Positions 1-9,165 of a stretch of 64,000 bases of DNA are shown here, in pieces. A program made the translations under genes and the position numbers. This DNA is from Pontibacterium sp049599735 (GTDB taxonomy: Bacteria > Pseudomonadota > Gammaproteobacteria > Pseudomonadales > Balneatricaceae). The notes below the pieces were generated by a model. It ran no database searches and was not told the DNA's origin. It saw only the letters and a list, made by a program, of their open reading frames with translations. Each line of letters starts with the position of its first letter. Position 1 is the stretch's first letter. The DNA is taken from positions 41,003-105,002 of the forward strand of contig JBMYOX010000003.1 in assembly GCA_049599735.1 (NCBI GenBank). The letters are read 5' to 3'.

Positions 1-3000
1 ATCCATCGCACGGCGGGCGTGGTTGTGACCAATACTAATCGCCTGCGCTTGCTGGTAATTATTATGTAATACCAGCTCGCTGACTTCATCGGTCATATCC
101 CGCAACAAGGCATTACGCTGTTTTACTGTCAGATCACCGTTAGCAACCACTTCATTAAGCAAAATTTTGATATTTACTTCGTGGTCGGAGCAGTCCACAC
201 CCCCGGCATTATCAATAAAGTCAGTATTAGATTTACCACCTTGTGCACAGAATTCCATACGGCCCTGCTGGGTAAAGCCCAGGTTACCGCCCTCACCCAA
301 TACCCGGCAGCGCAACTCGTTACCGTTAACGCGTAAACCGTCGTTGGCTTTGTCACCCACATCGGAATGATTTTCATGGCTGGCTTTAACATAAGTACCA
401 ATACCCCCGTTCCAGATCAGATCCACCGGGGCTTTCAGCAATGCGGTAATCAGATCATTTGGTGCCAGCCGGGTTGCCTGAATATCAAAACGCTGCTGCA
501 TTTCAGGGCTGATATCAATCCACTTCGCCGCCCGGCTGAACACACCACCGCCAGCAGAGATCAGCTCCTTGTTATAGTCATCCCAGGCAGAACGCGGCAG
601 CGCAAACATACGCTGGCGTTCAGTAAAGCTACTGGCCGTATCCGGGTTTGGGTCGATGAAAATGTGCATATGATTAAAAGCCGCACAAAGCTGAATATGC
701 TCAGACAGCAACATGCCATTGCCAAAGACATCACCGGCCATATCACCAATCGCAATCACACTGAAAGCCTCAGACTGTGTATCCAGCCCCAGCTCGCGGA
801 AGTGCAGTTTGACCGATTCCCAGGCACCCCGGGCGGTAATGCCCATGCCTTTATGGTCATACCCCTGAGAACCCCCTGAGGCAAATGCGTCGCCCAGCCA
901 GAAACCCCGTGCTTCGGCAATCTCATTGGCTATATCAGAGAAGGTTGCGGTGCCTTTATCGGCTGCCACAACAAAGTAAGGATCGTCCTCATCATGGCGC
1001 ACCACATCCACGGGGGGCACCACTTCACCGGCCACCAAATTGTCAGTAATATCCAGCAACGCACTGATAAAAATTTTATAGCTGGCAATGCCTTCATTCA
1101 GCCAGGCTTCACGCCCGCCGGTGGTCGGCAGCTGCTTGGCGACAAAGCCACCTTTAGCACCTACCGGTACAATCACGGAGTTCTTTACCTGCTGCGCTTT
1201 TACCAGCCCCAGCACTTCGGTGCGGTAATCTTCCAGACGATCAGACCAGCGCAAACCACCACGGGCTACTTTACCCCCCCGCAGATGCACCCCTTCTACC
1301 CGTGCAGAGTATACAAAGACCTCAAACATCGGACGCGGCAGTGGAATTGAACTGATTTCACGCGGGCTCAGCTTAAAGGAGAAATAGTCTTTTAACTCAC
1401 CGCTTTTATTCCGCTGGAAGAAACTGGTACGTAATGTGGCTTTAATCAATTCGAGAAAGCGCCGTAAAATCTGATCCTCGTTAAGGTTATCCACCTTATC
1501 CAGCGCATCGCTGATGCTGTTTTCGATACGTTCGGCCAACGCTGCGACTTTGCCACTACCCTGACGCTGAGGCTCAAAGCGCGCCCGGAATAGCGCCACC
1601 AGCAAACGGGTCACCTGAATATGACGGGATAAAGCACCGGCAAGGTAAGGCTGCGAAAAACCAAAACGAATCTGCTGGCTGTAACGGGCATAAGCCCGCA
1701 GCATCGCCACTTCACGCCAATTCAGGTTGGCACCGATAACCAGCTGATTAAACTCGTCATTTTCCGCACGGCCGCTCCAGATATTGGCAAACGCTCCCTG
1801 AAAGACTGCCTGCACTTCATCCAGCACCACCGGCTCGGAGCCCTGATAGATCAGGGTAAAGTCATGCATCCAGAACTGACGGCCATCACTGCAACGTACG
1901 GCGTAGGGATGTTCACCCACAACACGCATGCCAAGATTTTCCAGTACCGGAATAACATCCGACAGCACCAGCGATTCATCGGCATTAAATAATTTAAAGC
2001 GCAGCATTTCCGAGCTTTGCTCCAGCACCCGATAAAAACTCATGGTAATCGGGTTTTCATCACTCAGGGCTTCAATACGCTGAATATCGTAAGCGGCACT
2101 GGCGGCACTGAAATGTTCACGGTAAGCACTGGTAAACGCATAACGATAACTGTGTAACAGACGATTGCCCTGCTCTTCACCACACACATCCGTCAGAGCA
2201 ACGTGCAGGTCATCACTCCAGTCACGGGAGACTTTTACGACTTCGTCTTCCAGTTTTGCAACATCCACGACCGGAGCATTATCAGGGTCAATACGTAATA
2301 CAAACTGCACCCGTGCCAGCACCGATTCACTAAAGGTGGTGGTAAATTCAGTGGCATTCGCCCCGCAGGCTTTTATCAGCAAATCCTGTACCTGCAAACG
2401 CAGGGCGGTGGTGAAAATATCCCGCGGCACAAAATACAGAAAGGTCACAAACTGATTGCTGCGATCAATCCGCATCAGCAAACGTGCTCTGCGACGTTCG
2501 TTCAGACTGAAGATGCCCATGGCAATCTCCAGCAATTGCTGCTCTGTGGATAACATTAACTCATCACGCGGCAAGTCATTCATAATACGTAAGAGTTGCT
2601 TGCCGTTATGACTACGCCGATCAAAACCTGTACGCATCAGCACCGCTTCAGCTTTATCCCGAACCACCGGAATGGTGGCCATTGACTGGGAATAAACCTC
2701 GGAGGTATAAAGCCCGTGGAAACGAATTTTACCCACCACCCGACCTTCGTTATCAAACTGCTTCAGCACGATACGATCAACATAAGCCGGACGGTGCACC
2801 AGCGAATAACGTGCATCTTTGGCAAACATCAGAGGGGAGGGGCCCTCCAGAAACTCACACTCGGCATCGCGCAGTTGATGCAGCGAACCTGCTGAGGCAC
2901 CGGACTTGTCCAGCTTTAAAATACCCAGCTCAGTTCCGGCAACCGGCACCACCTGATCATCCTCAATCCGGATTTCATCGTAACCCAGGAAGGTAAAATG

Positions 3001-3663
3001 ATCGTCCAGCATCCAGCGCAGGAAATCCTGAATATCTTCCTGCCCACCCTGCTGACTGAGCTCTTCCAGCATTTGTACTGCGCGGCCCTGCATCCGGCCA
3101 TAATCAGAAACGGCAATATGCACATGCTCTAACACGTTCACCAGGGCGCTGTGGATCGCTTTTAGTTCGGCGTTATCACTGGTGCGATCCACCTCAACAT
3201 AAATGACCGACTCGGCCGCTGCATCCGCATCAAATTCATCACAAAGCGCCACCAGCTCATCATCTTTACGTTCGGTCAGCAAAATCGCGTTATGAATGGT
3301 GTGAATCACCAGGCCCCGGCGATTCAGCGCCATACGGACGGAATCCACCAGAAACGGCATATCGGCCTGCACAATCTCGATCACTGTGTGCTGCGCGCGC
3401 CAGCCATGCTGTTCAAGATCCGGGTTATACAGCCTTACCTTAGGTGCGCAACGATCTACATGTTGCAGGAACTGCCAGCAGGATAAAGTGGCACCGTAGA
3501 GGTTTTCCAGCGAGCGTTCACTCAGCTCTTCATGGGTCGCCGTATGATAATACTGTTGAGCAAAAGCAATAACCCGGGCCGACATATCGGCAGACAGGCG
3601 CTGCTGTAAAAGGTCAGTCAGAGGTGACAGCAACGTACTGCTGTCGCAGAGTCGGTCAAACAT
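1..3663 (-). CDS. gdhB: NAD-specific glutamate dehydrogenase, large (about 180 kDa) type, 3' end outside window
   Basis: Oxidatively deaminates glutamate to 2-oxoglutarate and ammonium with NAD+, a catabolic cytoplasmic enzyme. The ATG is at 3663 and the frame stays open for 1221 codons to base 1; family members are about 1,600 residues, so roughly the last quarter is missing. The N-terminal half is the long regulatory region of this family. The catalytic dehydrogenase core follows, recognisable by the stretch ARGGLRWSDR followed by a lysine-containing VKAQQVKNSVIVP motif and by GDMAGDVFGNGM. This is the start of the gene, so the truncation is purely the window edge. It is transcribed alone, away from the TauD gene. 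A CAGG at about 13 bases upstream is the only Shine-Dalgarno candidate. Identification is firm. Confidence 0.95.
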   Translation of the reverse strand, partial: MFDRLCDSSTLLSPLTDLLQQRLSADMSARVIAFAQQYYHTATHEELSERSLENLYGATLSCWQFLQHVDRCAPKVRLYNPDLEQHGWRAQHTVIEIVQADMPFLVDSVRMALNRRGLVIHTIHNAILLTERKDDELVALCDEFDADAAAESVIYVEVDRTSDNAELKAIHSALVNVLEHVHIAVSDYGRMQGRAVQMLEELSQQGGQEDIQDFLRWMLDDHFTFLGYDEIRIEDDQVVPVAGTELGILKLDKSGASAGSLHQLRDAECEFLEGPSPLMFAKDARYSLVHRPAYVDRIVLKQFDNEGRVVGKIRFHGLYTSEVYSQSMATIPVVRDKAEAVLMRTGFDRRSHNGKQLLRIMNDLPRDELMLSTEQQLLEIAMGIFSLNERRRARLLMRIDRSNQFVTFLYFVPRDIFTTALRLQVQDLLIKACGANATEFTTTFSESVLARVQFVLRIDPDNAPVVDVAKLEDEVVKVSRDWSDDLHVALTDVCGEEQGNRLLHSYRYAFTSAYREHFSAASAAYDIQRIEALSDENPITMSFYRVLEQSSEMLRFKLFNADESLVLSDVIPVLENLGMRVVGEHPYAVRCSDGRQFWMHDFTLIYQGSEPVVLDEVQAVFQGAFANIWSGRAENDEFNQLVIGANLNWREVAMLRAYARYSQQIRFGFSQPYLAGALSRHIQVTRLLVALFRARFEPQRQGSGKVAALAERIENSISDALDKVDNLNEDQILRRFLELIKATLRTSFFQRNKSGELKDYFSFKLSPREISSIPLPRPMFEVFVYSARVEGVHLRGGKVARGGLRWSDRLEDYRTEVLGLVKAQQVKNSVIVPVGAKGGFVAKQLPTTGGREAWLNEGIASYKIFISALLDITDNLVAGEVVPPVDVVRHDEDDPYFVVAADKGTATFSDIANEIAEARGFWLGDAFASGGSQGYDHKGMGITARGAWESVKLHFRELGLDTQSEAFSVIAIGDMAGDVFGNGMLLSEHIQLCAAFNHMHIFIDPNPDTASSFTERQRMFALPRSAWDDYNKELISAGGGVFSRAAKWIDISPEMQQRFDIQATRLAPNDLITALLKAPVDLIWNGGIGTYVKASHENHSDVGDKANDGLRVNGNELRCRVLGEGGNLGFTQQGRMEFCAQGGKSNTDFIDNAGGVDCSDHEVNIKILLNEVVANGDLTVKQRNALLRDMTDEVSELVLHNNYQQAQAISIGHNHARRAMD

Positions 3664-4152
3664 AGTCGGTCAATTACCTGTATCAGAGTTAATTTTATTA
3701 TCAGAAAAGTATAGTAGTGTTAACGACTGATAGCTTGAAAACACACAGATCTATTAACTTAAATATCCCTGCAAAGCAGGATATATTTTCTTTTTTATAG
3801 CCTTTAAAAGATATTTTATCTTTTCGATTTTAAAGCCATGATACAGAGCCATTTTTCCCCTCAACGTCCCGCGCTGACATCGCGCCCGACAGAAACATAT
3901 CACCCTGTGAGCGGTAACACTCAGATGTTGCTAAAGCCAAAAACCACCCTGACTGAAAGTAACTTTACCTTGCTTTTACACACTTCCCTTAGGGCCAGTT
4001 GAAGTGACTTATTGGGAAATTTTGGTTCCGTCAGCGCCATCGGCATCACGCTTTTTTGAGCCATAGACCACTGTCGCTTTAGCCCAGACTAAAAATCTAC
4101 GGGCTAAACTGATCTGTGATCACGCAGTCGATAGCAATCCATTTTTTCAGGC
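3664..4152. other. Gene-free stretch upstream of the glutamate dehydrogenase gene
   Basis: No convincing gene on either strand. For the dehydrogenase gene there is a TATACT -10-like hexamer on the minus strand at 3713-3708, which would give a leader of about 38 bases, but no good -35 at 17 bp. A hairpin lies at 3763-3786 (CCTGC, loop AAA, GCAGG, extended by A/T pairs), followed on the plus strand by a T-rich run, so it could end a short plus-strand transcript. The rest, about 3840-4140, is of ordinary composition with no frame, repeat or family resemblance that I recognise. Confidence 0.4.
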
Positions 4153-4176
4153 AAAAAAAACCCGCTAATCAGCGGG
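4153..4176 (-). terminator. Rho-independent terminator of the TauD-family gene
   Basis: Read on the minus strand, CCCGCT-GATT-AGCGGG is followed by a run of eight T. It lies about 40 bases after the stop of the dioxygenase gene, so it ends that transcript. Confidence 0.85.
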
Positions 4177-4213
4177 TAAAAACAAACAAGGAGAGCAGGT
4201 TAATCTGATAGTG

Positions 4214-5248
4214 CTAAATAAGCTTGGCAATGCCTCCACCGGCACGGTCTGTATTCGTAAAGAATTGCTGATCCGCTGGAATATCACCCAACTCCGGCAT
4301 TTGTAACCAAAGCCGCAGCAACAGACGGAAACGCTCTGGCTCAGGCCAGTCTTCATAATCGGTACGGGCATGCATCAGCAGCCGGTTATTTACAAACTGC
4401 ATGTCTCCCGGCTGCATCATCATGTCAATATACAGTTCAGGGCGGTGCCACAATGTCTCTTTTAAAGCCGTCTGTGCTGTCACTTCAATATGATCTTTCG
4501 GCACCCCGTCACGTTCCTGATAAAACTCACTGAAGCCCGGAATATAATGTGACATAAACTCGCCGGATTCAGTAATTTTAAAGACCGGCATACGATAAGG
4601 GGTATAAAGATCGGTCTCCCCCCGATCCGGCGTTGTACGCATATAGGGGTAACCCCGATACAGGGTTTCCATCAATTCAGGATGTTCTTCCAGCAGAACA
4701 TTATGGACAGCTGCAGAGCTGATAATCCGGCTCTCACCACCTTGTTTTCCTTTCCGAATCGATAACAGGCCAACCAGATCCACCGGATCCCGGTGCATAA
4801 TAAACTCGCCACCATTATGATAAGGCCTGCGATCGTTCACATCACGGCGATCCATGACTTCGCCGATATAATCACCCTTATGGCTTTGTGATACACCGAC
4901 ACCGATGTGCAGTCCGATACCATAAAAAGCCAGGGCTGCCTGCGCCTGCGTGTAGTCCCCAACCTCAAAACCACTGATTAACGCCAGGCCACGGCCCGTC
5001 GACAGGCTCGCCCGTATTTCAGCCAGCTCGGCTGTCATGCTGGGCAAAGGAAAATCTTCCGGGTTTAAATCTTTCAGGATGACTTGCTCAGCATCCATGC
5101 GCATCAGGTTTTCATGGATGTCTGCTTTCGCAGCTTCGTTTAGCTGAAATCGCCAGCTGGAATCCTGCTCCATATCCGCACGATTCCATACCGCGTTTCC
5201 TTGCATCGCACTCATTTTCTGCCCGAATGCTGCTTTTTTATTGCTCAT
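4214..5248 (-). CDS. TauD/TfdA-family Fe(II)/2-oxoglutarate-dependent dioxygenase
   Basis: Cytoplasmic mononuclear non-haem iron oxygenase; members hydroxylate or oxidatively cleave a substrate using O2 and 2-oxoglutarate. The iron triad is visible in the 346-residue frame opening at 5254: H154-R-D156, distal H295 (LLMHARTD), with R308/R310 after it as candidate 2-oxoglutarate ligands. I place the start at the second ATG (5248, giving 344 residues) because AAGGAG lies six bases upstream of it but directly abuts the ATG at 5254. Substrate is unknown; it is not close enough to taurine dioxygenase or TfdA for me to name one. It stands alone, with its own terminator, next to a LysR gene and the divergent glycolate oxidase operon, which hints at a role in making a C2 acid (inference only). 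Confidence 0.85.
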   Translation of the reverse strand: MSNKKAAFGQKMSAMQGNAVWNRADMEQDSSWRFQLNEAAKADIHENLMRMDAEQVILKDLNPEDFPLPSMTAELAEIRASLSTGRGLALISGFEVGDYTQAQAALAFYGIGLHIGVGVSQSHKGDYIGEVMDRRDVNDRRPYHNGGEFIMHRDPVDLVGLLSIRKGKQGGESRIISSAAVHNVLLEEHPELMETLYRGYPYMRTTPDRGETDLYTPYRMPVFKITESGEFMSHYIPGFSEFYQERDGVPKDHIEVTAQTALKETLWHRPELYIDMMMQPGDMQFVNNRLLMHARTDYEDWPEPERFRLLLRLWLQMPELGDIPADQQFFTNTDRAGGGIAKLI

Positions 5249-5487
5249 TACCATCTCCTTATGCCAATCAAATGATGGTTATTGTTAATAGCATATAGCA
5301 GATTTTAATGTTTTTTAGGTGCCAATAATGGACTTTAGAAGAAGTTAATAACCACAAAAAACAACTGCCTTAAGCTCTTTTTTAGAATAAACATATGAGC
5401 AAAAAATAGACAAGAAAAAAATAATATTTTTAAACCGCATAAAAAACTCTGTGGAAAACTGCCGCAGAACAGCACAAAAATCTGATG

Positions 5488-6423
5488 TCAGCCGGGCTCA
5501 ACCAGCGCAATGCCATCCAGAGTTCCCCGTTCACAGAGTGTGTGTATCAACTCGATAATCAGTGCTTCCAAAGCCCGACAAGCCGTTGTAACGGGTCGTG
5601 CCTGCAACCGCACCAAAGAATGAATTCGCTCAATGGTTGGCTCAATAATTTTCAGCGCATCCAGGTCTCCACGCCCCAGCTCATCATTCATCACGTCACG
5701 GGGAATAATCGCATTAGCAATTCCATGGTTCATGATGCAACGTAAAATCAGGCCAGAATCCTGCTCATACTGAATATCCAACGGCCACCTGGCTTCCAGT
5801 GCTTTCTGTTCGATATTCATACGCAGATTATGCGGTCGAGAGGGGGTTACCAGCGGGTAGTTTGATAATTCTTCAAATAAAATCGTGCCTGCCGGATGGT
5901 CTTCGCCAATGCCTCTGCCCACCAGGTATAACGATTCACGGTAGGCCGGGATCACATGTACACCACTTAATTCTGCCGCACCTGGAAGCAGCCCGAGATC
6001 AGCCTTGCCATCAATGATGGTCTGAGCGGCAGCAATACTCATCGCATCAAAAATTTTTAACTGTACCTCCGGAAAACGCCGGGCACTTTCGGTCAGCAAC
6101 AATGGAATCAGGGTGTATGCTTTGGATGCGTCAATCACCACCCGCACCTCGCCACGAGGCGCAAATTCATCAGAGATCACATCAGCCCGTGCGGTATCAA
6201 CCTGACGCAAAATCAGCCGCGCATGATGCACCATTTTTTCCCCGGCCGCAGTGAGCTGCACCCCTTTGGCACCGCGTATAAACAACACCATGCCCAGCTC
6301 TTTTTCCAATGCTGATATTTGCAGGCTCAAGGCCGGTTGCGCAATAAATAATTCACGGGCCGCCGCAGAGACACTACCCAGTTCTGCAATTTTCAAAAAA
6401 TACTTGAGCTGATTGAGTTTCAT
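5488..6423 (-). CDS. LysR-family transcriptional regulator, probably of the glycolate oxidase operon
   Basis: DNA-binding regulator of about 311 residues. The N-terminal winged helix-turn-helix is typical (MKLNQLKYFLKIAELGSV..., with IAQPALSLQISALE as recognition region), followed by a LysR substrate-binding domain. The N-terminus resembles the Nac/CbbR-like branch. The frame extends nine codons upstream to 6450, but GGAGG sits four bases before the ATG at 6423, so that start is preferred. It is transcribed divergently from glcD with only about 120 bp between them, the classic arrangement for a LysR regulator and its target. In E. coli the glc operon is controlled by the GntR-type GlcC, so a LysR gene here is a different wiring (known for E. 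coli; the control itself is inferred). Confidence 0.88.
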   Translation of the reverse strand: MKLNQLKYFLKIAELGSVSAAARELFIAQPALSLQISALEKELGMVLFIRGAKGVQLTAAGEKMVHHARLILRQVDTARADVISDEFAPRGEVRVVIDASKAYTLIPLLLTESARRFPEVQLKIFDAMSIAAAQTIIDGKADLGLLPGAAELSGVHVIPAYRESLYLVGRGIGEDHPAGTILFEELSNYPLVTPSRPHNLRMNIEQKALEARWPLDIQYEQDSGLILRCIMNHGIANAIIPRDVMNDELGRGDLDALKIIEPTIERIHSLVRLQARPVTTACRALEALIIELIHTLCERGTLDGIALVEPG

Positions 6424-6446
6424 AACACCTCCAATCCATATAAAAA

Positions 6447-6473
6447 ACATATGGGTAATTATATTAATTATGT
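6447..6473. promoter_or_regulatory. AT-rich inverted repeat between the LysR gene and glcD
   Basis: ACATA at 6447-6451 and TATGT at 6469-6473 are reverse complements, and two copies of TAATTA lie between them around a TAT centre. The element sits in the divergent intergenic region, 24 bp upstream of the LysR start and about 70 bp upstream of glcD. Position and dyad symmetry with A/T-rich arms suit a LysR-type operator; binding is inferred. Confidence 0.45.
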
Positions 6474-6540
6474 ATTTTTTTTATCGGAAGATCACTTTTA
6501 CAGTGGGTCAGACCCTCACTCTAACCGATCAGGATTTGCG

Positions 6541-8028
6541 ATGACGCCCAGCACGACAGATCAGCACAGAGAACAACTGCTGAACCGACTATGTCCCGTG
6601 TTGGAAACGAAGATTCCTGCAAACTCCATCCTGACCGATACAGAAGAACTGCACGCCTACGAATGTGATGCGTTCACTACCATGCGGCAATTGCCTTTGC
6701 TAACGGTGTTACCAGCAACCATCGAACAGGTACAGCATGTAATGCGTAGTTGCTACGCTCTGGACATTCCCGTCGTGGCACGCGGCGCGGGCACCGGCTT
6801 AACCGCCGGTTCAATGCCTGTAGAAAATGGCGTGCTACTGGGCCTGAGCAAGCTTGATCAGATTCACGAAGTCGATTTACTCAACCGCACCGCGCTGGTT
6901 GACCCTGGTGTGCGTAACCAGGCGATTTCTGATGCAGCAGCACCCTACAATCTCTATTTTGCCCCTGACCCCTCATCACAACTGGCCTGCTCGGTGGGCG
7001 GAAACGTTGCAGAGAATGCAGGCGGCGTACATTGCCTGAAATATGGCCTGACAGTACACAACATTCTTGAGTTAGAAATTATTACTGTTGAGGGCGAACG
7101 TCTGACACTCGGCGGTGCAGCACTGGATGCCCCCGGCTATGACTTAACCGCCATTATGACCGGCTCCGAGGGGTTGTTAGGCATTGTGGTCGCTGTGCGG
7201 GTCAGGCTACTGCAACGCCCCGAAAGTGCACGCGTTTTGCTGGCCGCATTTGCCACAATTACTGAAGCTGCTACTGCCATTGCCGATATTATCGGTGCGG
7301 GCATCATTCCCGCCGGCCTAGAGATGATTGATCAGACAGGTATCCGTGCTATCGAAGAGCTGATGCACGCCGGTTATCCTACCCATGCAGCCGCAGTCAT
7401 CATTTGTGAGCTGGACGGTAGCCAGGCAGAAGTCGAAGACGAATTAAGCAGCGTTATCGCCATCCTTGAAAGCTTAAATGCATCAGATATTCAGGTTTCC
7501 ACCAACGAAGCCGAGAGCAAGCGTATCTGGGCCGCACGCAAAGCGGCCTTTCCTGCGCTCGCACGCCTGGCACCCGACAACTACATTATGGATGGCACAA
7601 TCCCTCGCCGGGCACTGGCTGATGTCTGGCAAAAAGTCAATCAACTAGCAGAGGAATACCAACTGCTGGTAGTTAATGTCTTTCATGCCGGAGACGGCAA
7701 CATGCACCCTTCTATCCTGTTTGATTCGTCAGATGCTAACCAGCACCAGCGCGCCTTTGAGCTAGGCACCCGTATTCTCGAACTCTGTATCCAGGCAGGC
7801 GGTACGATTTCTGGTGAGCACGGTATCGGTTTAGAAAAAATCAACCAGATGTGCCTGCAGTTTTCTGATGCAGAAATCAGTCAGTTTCATGCCTTAAAAA
7901 CAGCCTTCGATGACAAAGAACTGCTGAATCCGGGCAAACAAATTCCAACGCTTGCCCGCTGTGCAGAGTTTAATGCCATGCATGTTCATCAGGGGCAGAT
8001 GCCCTTTTCTCATCTGGAACGATTTTAA
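6541..8028 (+). CDS. glcD: Glycolate oxidase subunit GlcD (FAD-linked)
   Basis: FAD-binding catalytic subunit of membrane-associated glycolate oxidase, which converts glycolate (and D-lactate in some members) to glyoxylate and passes electrons through GlcF. About 495 residues, very like E. coli GlcD. Visible signatures are the PCMH-type FAD-binding segment (RGAGTGL, then APDPSSQ and GGNVAENAGG), and C-terminal FAD-oxidase motifs MDGTIPRR, HAGDGNMHP and SGEHGIG. The frame is open from 6451, but E. coli GlcD alignment and a weak AGGA favour the ATG at 6541. First gene of glcDEF; glcE begins three bases after its stop. Confidence 0.96.
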   Translation: MTPSTTDQHREQLLNRLCPVLETKIPANSILTDTEELHAYECDAFTTMRQLPLLTVLPATIEQVQHVMRSCYALDIPVVARGAGTGLTAGSMPVENGVLLGLSKLDQIHEVDLLNRTALVDPGVRNQAISDAAAPYNLYFAPDPSSQLACSVGGNVAENAGGVHCLKYGLTVHNILELEIITVEGERLTLGGAALDAPGYDLTAIMTGSEGLLGIVVAVRVRLLQRPESARVLLAAFATITEAATAIADIIGAGIIPAGLEMIDQTGIRAIEELMHAGYPTHAAAVIICELDGSQAEVEDELSSVIAILESLNASDIQVSTNEAESKRIWAARKAAFPALARLAPDNYIMDGTIPRRALADVWQKVNQLAEEYQLLVVNVFHAGDGNMHPSILFDSSDANQHQRAFELGTRILELCIQAGGTISGEHGIGLEKINQMCLQFSDAEISQFHALKTAFDDKELLNPGKQIPTLARCAEFNAMHVHQGQMPFSHLERF

Positions 8029-8031
8029 GCG

Positions 8032-9138
8032 ATGAGTGCGCCGACGATCCAGGCCCAGTTAAAGCAAACGCTGGCAGATACTGTTCAGGACGCCTTTCAG
8101 GCACAGCGCTCCTTAAAGATCACCGGCGGCGGCAGTAAAGCCTTTTATGGTCACGCAGTCACAGGCACAGCCCTCCCCCTGGCAGACTACCAGGGCATTA
8201 TCAACTACGAACCCTCAGAGCTGGTTATTACTGCACGGGCAGGCACCCCGCTGTCTCAAATAGAAGCGACACTGGCTTCTCAGGGGCAGATTCTGGGATT
8301 CGAACCCCCGGCCTTTTCTCCCAACGCCACGCTTGGCGGTACTATTGCCTGCGCTTTATCCGGGCCTCGCCGCCCTTATGCCGGTGCAGCCCGAGACTTT
8401 GTGCTGGGTACCACTATGATCAACGGACGGGGCGAAATTCTTAAATTCGGGGGGCAGGTTATGAAAAATGTCGCCGGTTATGATGTATCACGGTTGATGT
8501 GTGGTGCCCAAGGTACACTAGGTGCGCTATTGGAAATCAGTCTGAAAGTTAACCCCCGTCCCGCCTATGAAGAGACCCGCATCTTGACCTGTTCTCAGGC
8601 GCAGATGCGCAGCTTACTGAGCGCCCCCGGGCGAGCAGCGCTGCCCGTATCAGCAACCCTGCTTCATAATAAACAACTTTATATACGCCTTTCGGGTGCC
8701 AGAGCGGGTGTCAAAACAGCGGCCCGTCTTCTCGGCGGCGATGCCCTTGAACATGAGGAAACCTTTTGGGGCAGCATTAAAGAGCAGCAGTATTATTTCT
8801 TTAATCAGACAACCAATAAGGGAAAATCTCAGGAACAGGCACTCTGGCGCTTATCTCTGCCTCCTTCGGCACAAAGCATACCTGGGGATTTGTTCGATGA
8901 TCAGTTAATAGAGTGGGGCGGCGCACTTCGCTGGATATATAGTCATGCAGAGGCTGAAAACATACAGCAATGGGCACGTGCCAATGGCGGCCATGCTACC
9001 TGCTTTAAGCGTCAGCAACCTGCACAAGCCCTTTTCAGCCCGCTTTGCCCGGCCCTTTTAAAGCTCAGCCAGCGCATAAAGCATAGTTTTGATCCGGCAC
9101 ATATCCTCAATCCCGGTCGCCTGTATCCAGACCTTTAA
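8032..9138 (+). CDS. glcE: Glycolate oxidase subunit GlcE (FAD-binding)
   Basis: Second flavin-binding subunit of glycolate oxidase, 368 residues (E. coli about 350). It has the PCMH-type FAD-binding fold: ITGGGSKAFYG near residues 30-40, YEPSELVITARAGTPL, and FSPNATLGGTIACALSGPRR, ending in the typical FDPAHILNPGRLYP tail. Starts three bases after glcD, so translation is probably coupled. Confidence 0.95.
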   Translation: MSAPTIQAQLKQTLADTVQDAFQAQRSLKITGGGSKAFYGHAVTGTALPLADYQGIINYEPSELVITARAGTPLSQIEATLASQGQILGFEPPAFSPNATLGGTIACALSGPRRPYAGAARDFVLGTTMINGRGEILKFGGQVMKNVAGYDVSRLMCGAQGTLGALLEISLKVNPRPAYEETRILTCSQAQMRSLLSAPGRAALPVSATLLHNKQLYIRLSGARAGVKTAARLLGGDALEHEETFWGSIKEQQYYFFNQTTNKGKSQEQALWRLSLPPSAQSIPGDLFDDQLIEWGGALRWIYSHAEAENIQQWARANGGHATCFKRQQPAQALFSPLCPALLKLSQRIKHSFDPAHILNPGRLYPDL

Positions 9139-9165
9139 TTTATCCAGTGAGACAGAAGTAAAACT

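Noticed and set aside
3840..4140. Remnant of a mobile element between gdhB and the TauD gene
   Set aside because: No terminal repeats, target duplication or recognisable transposase fragment.
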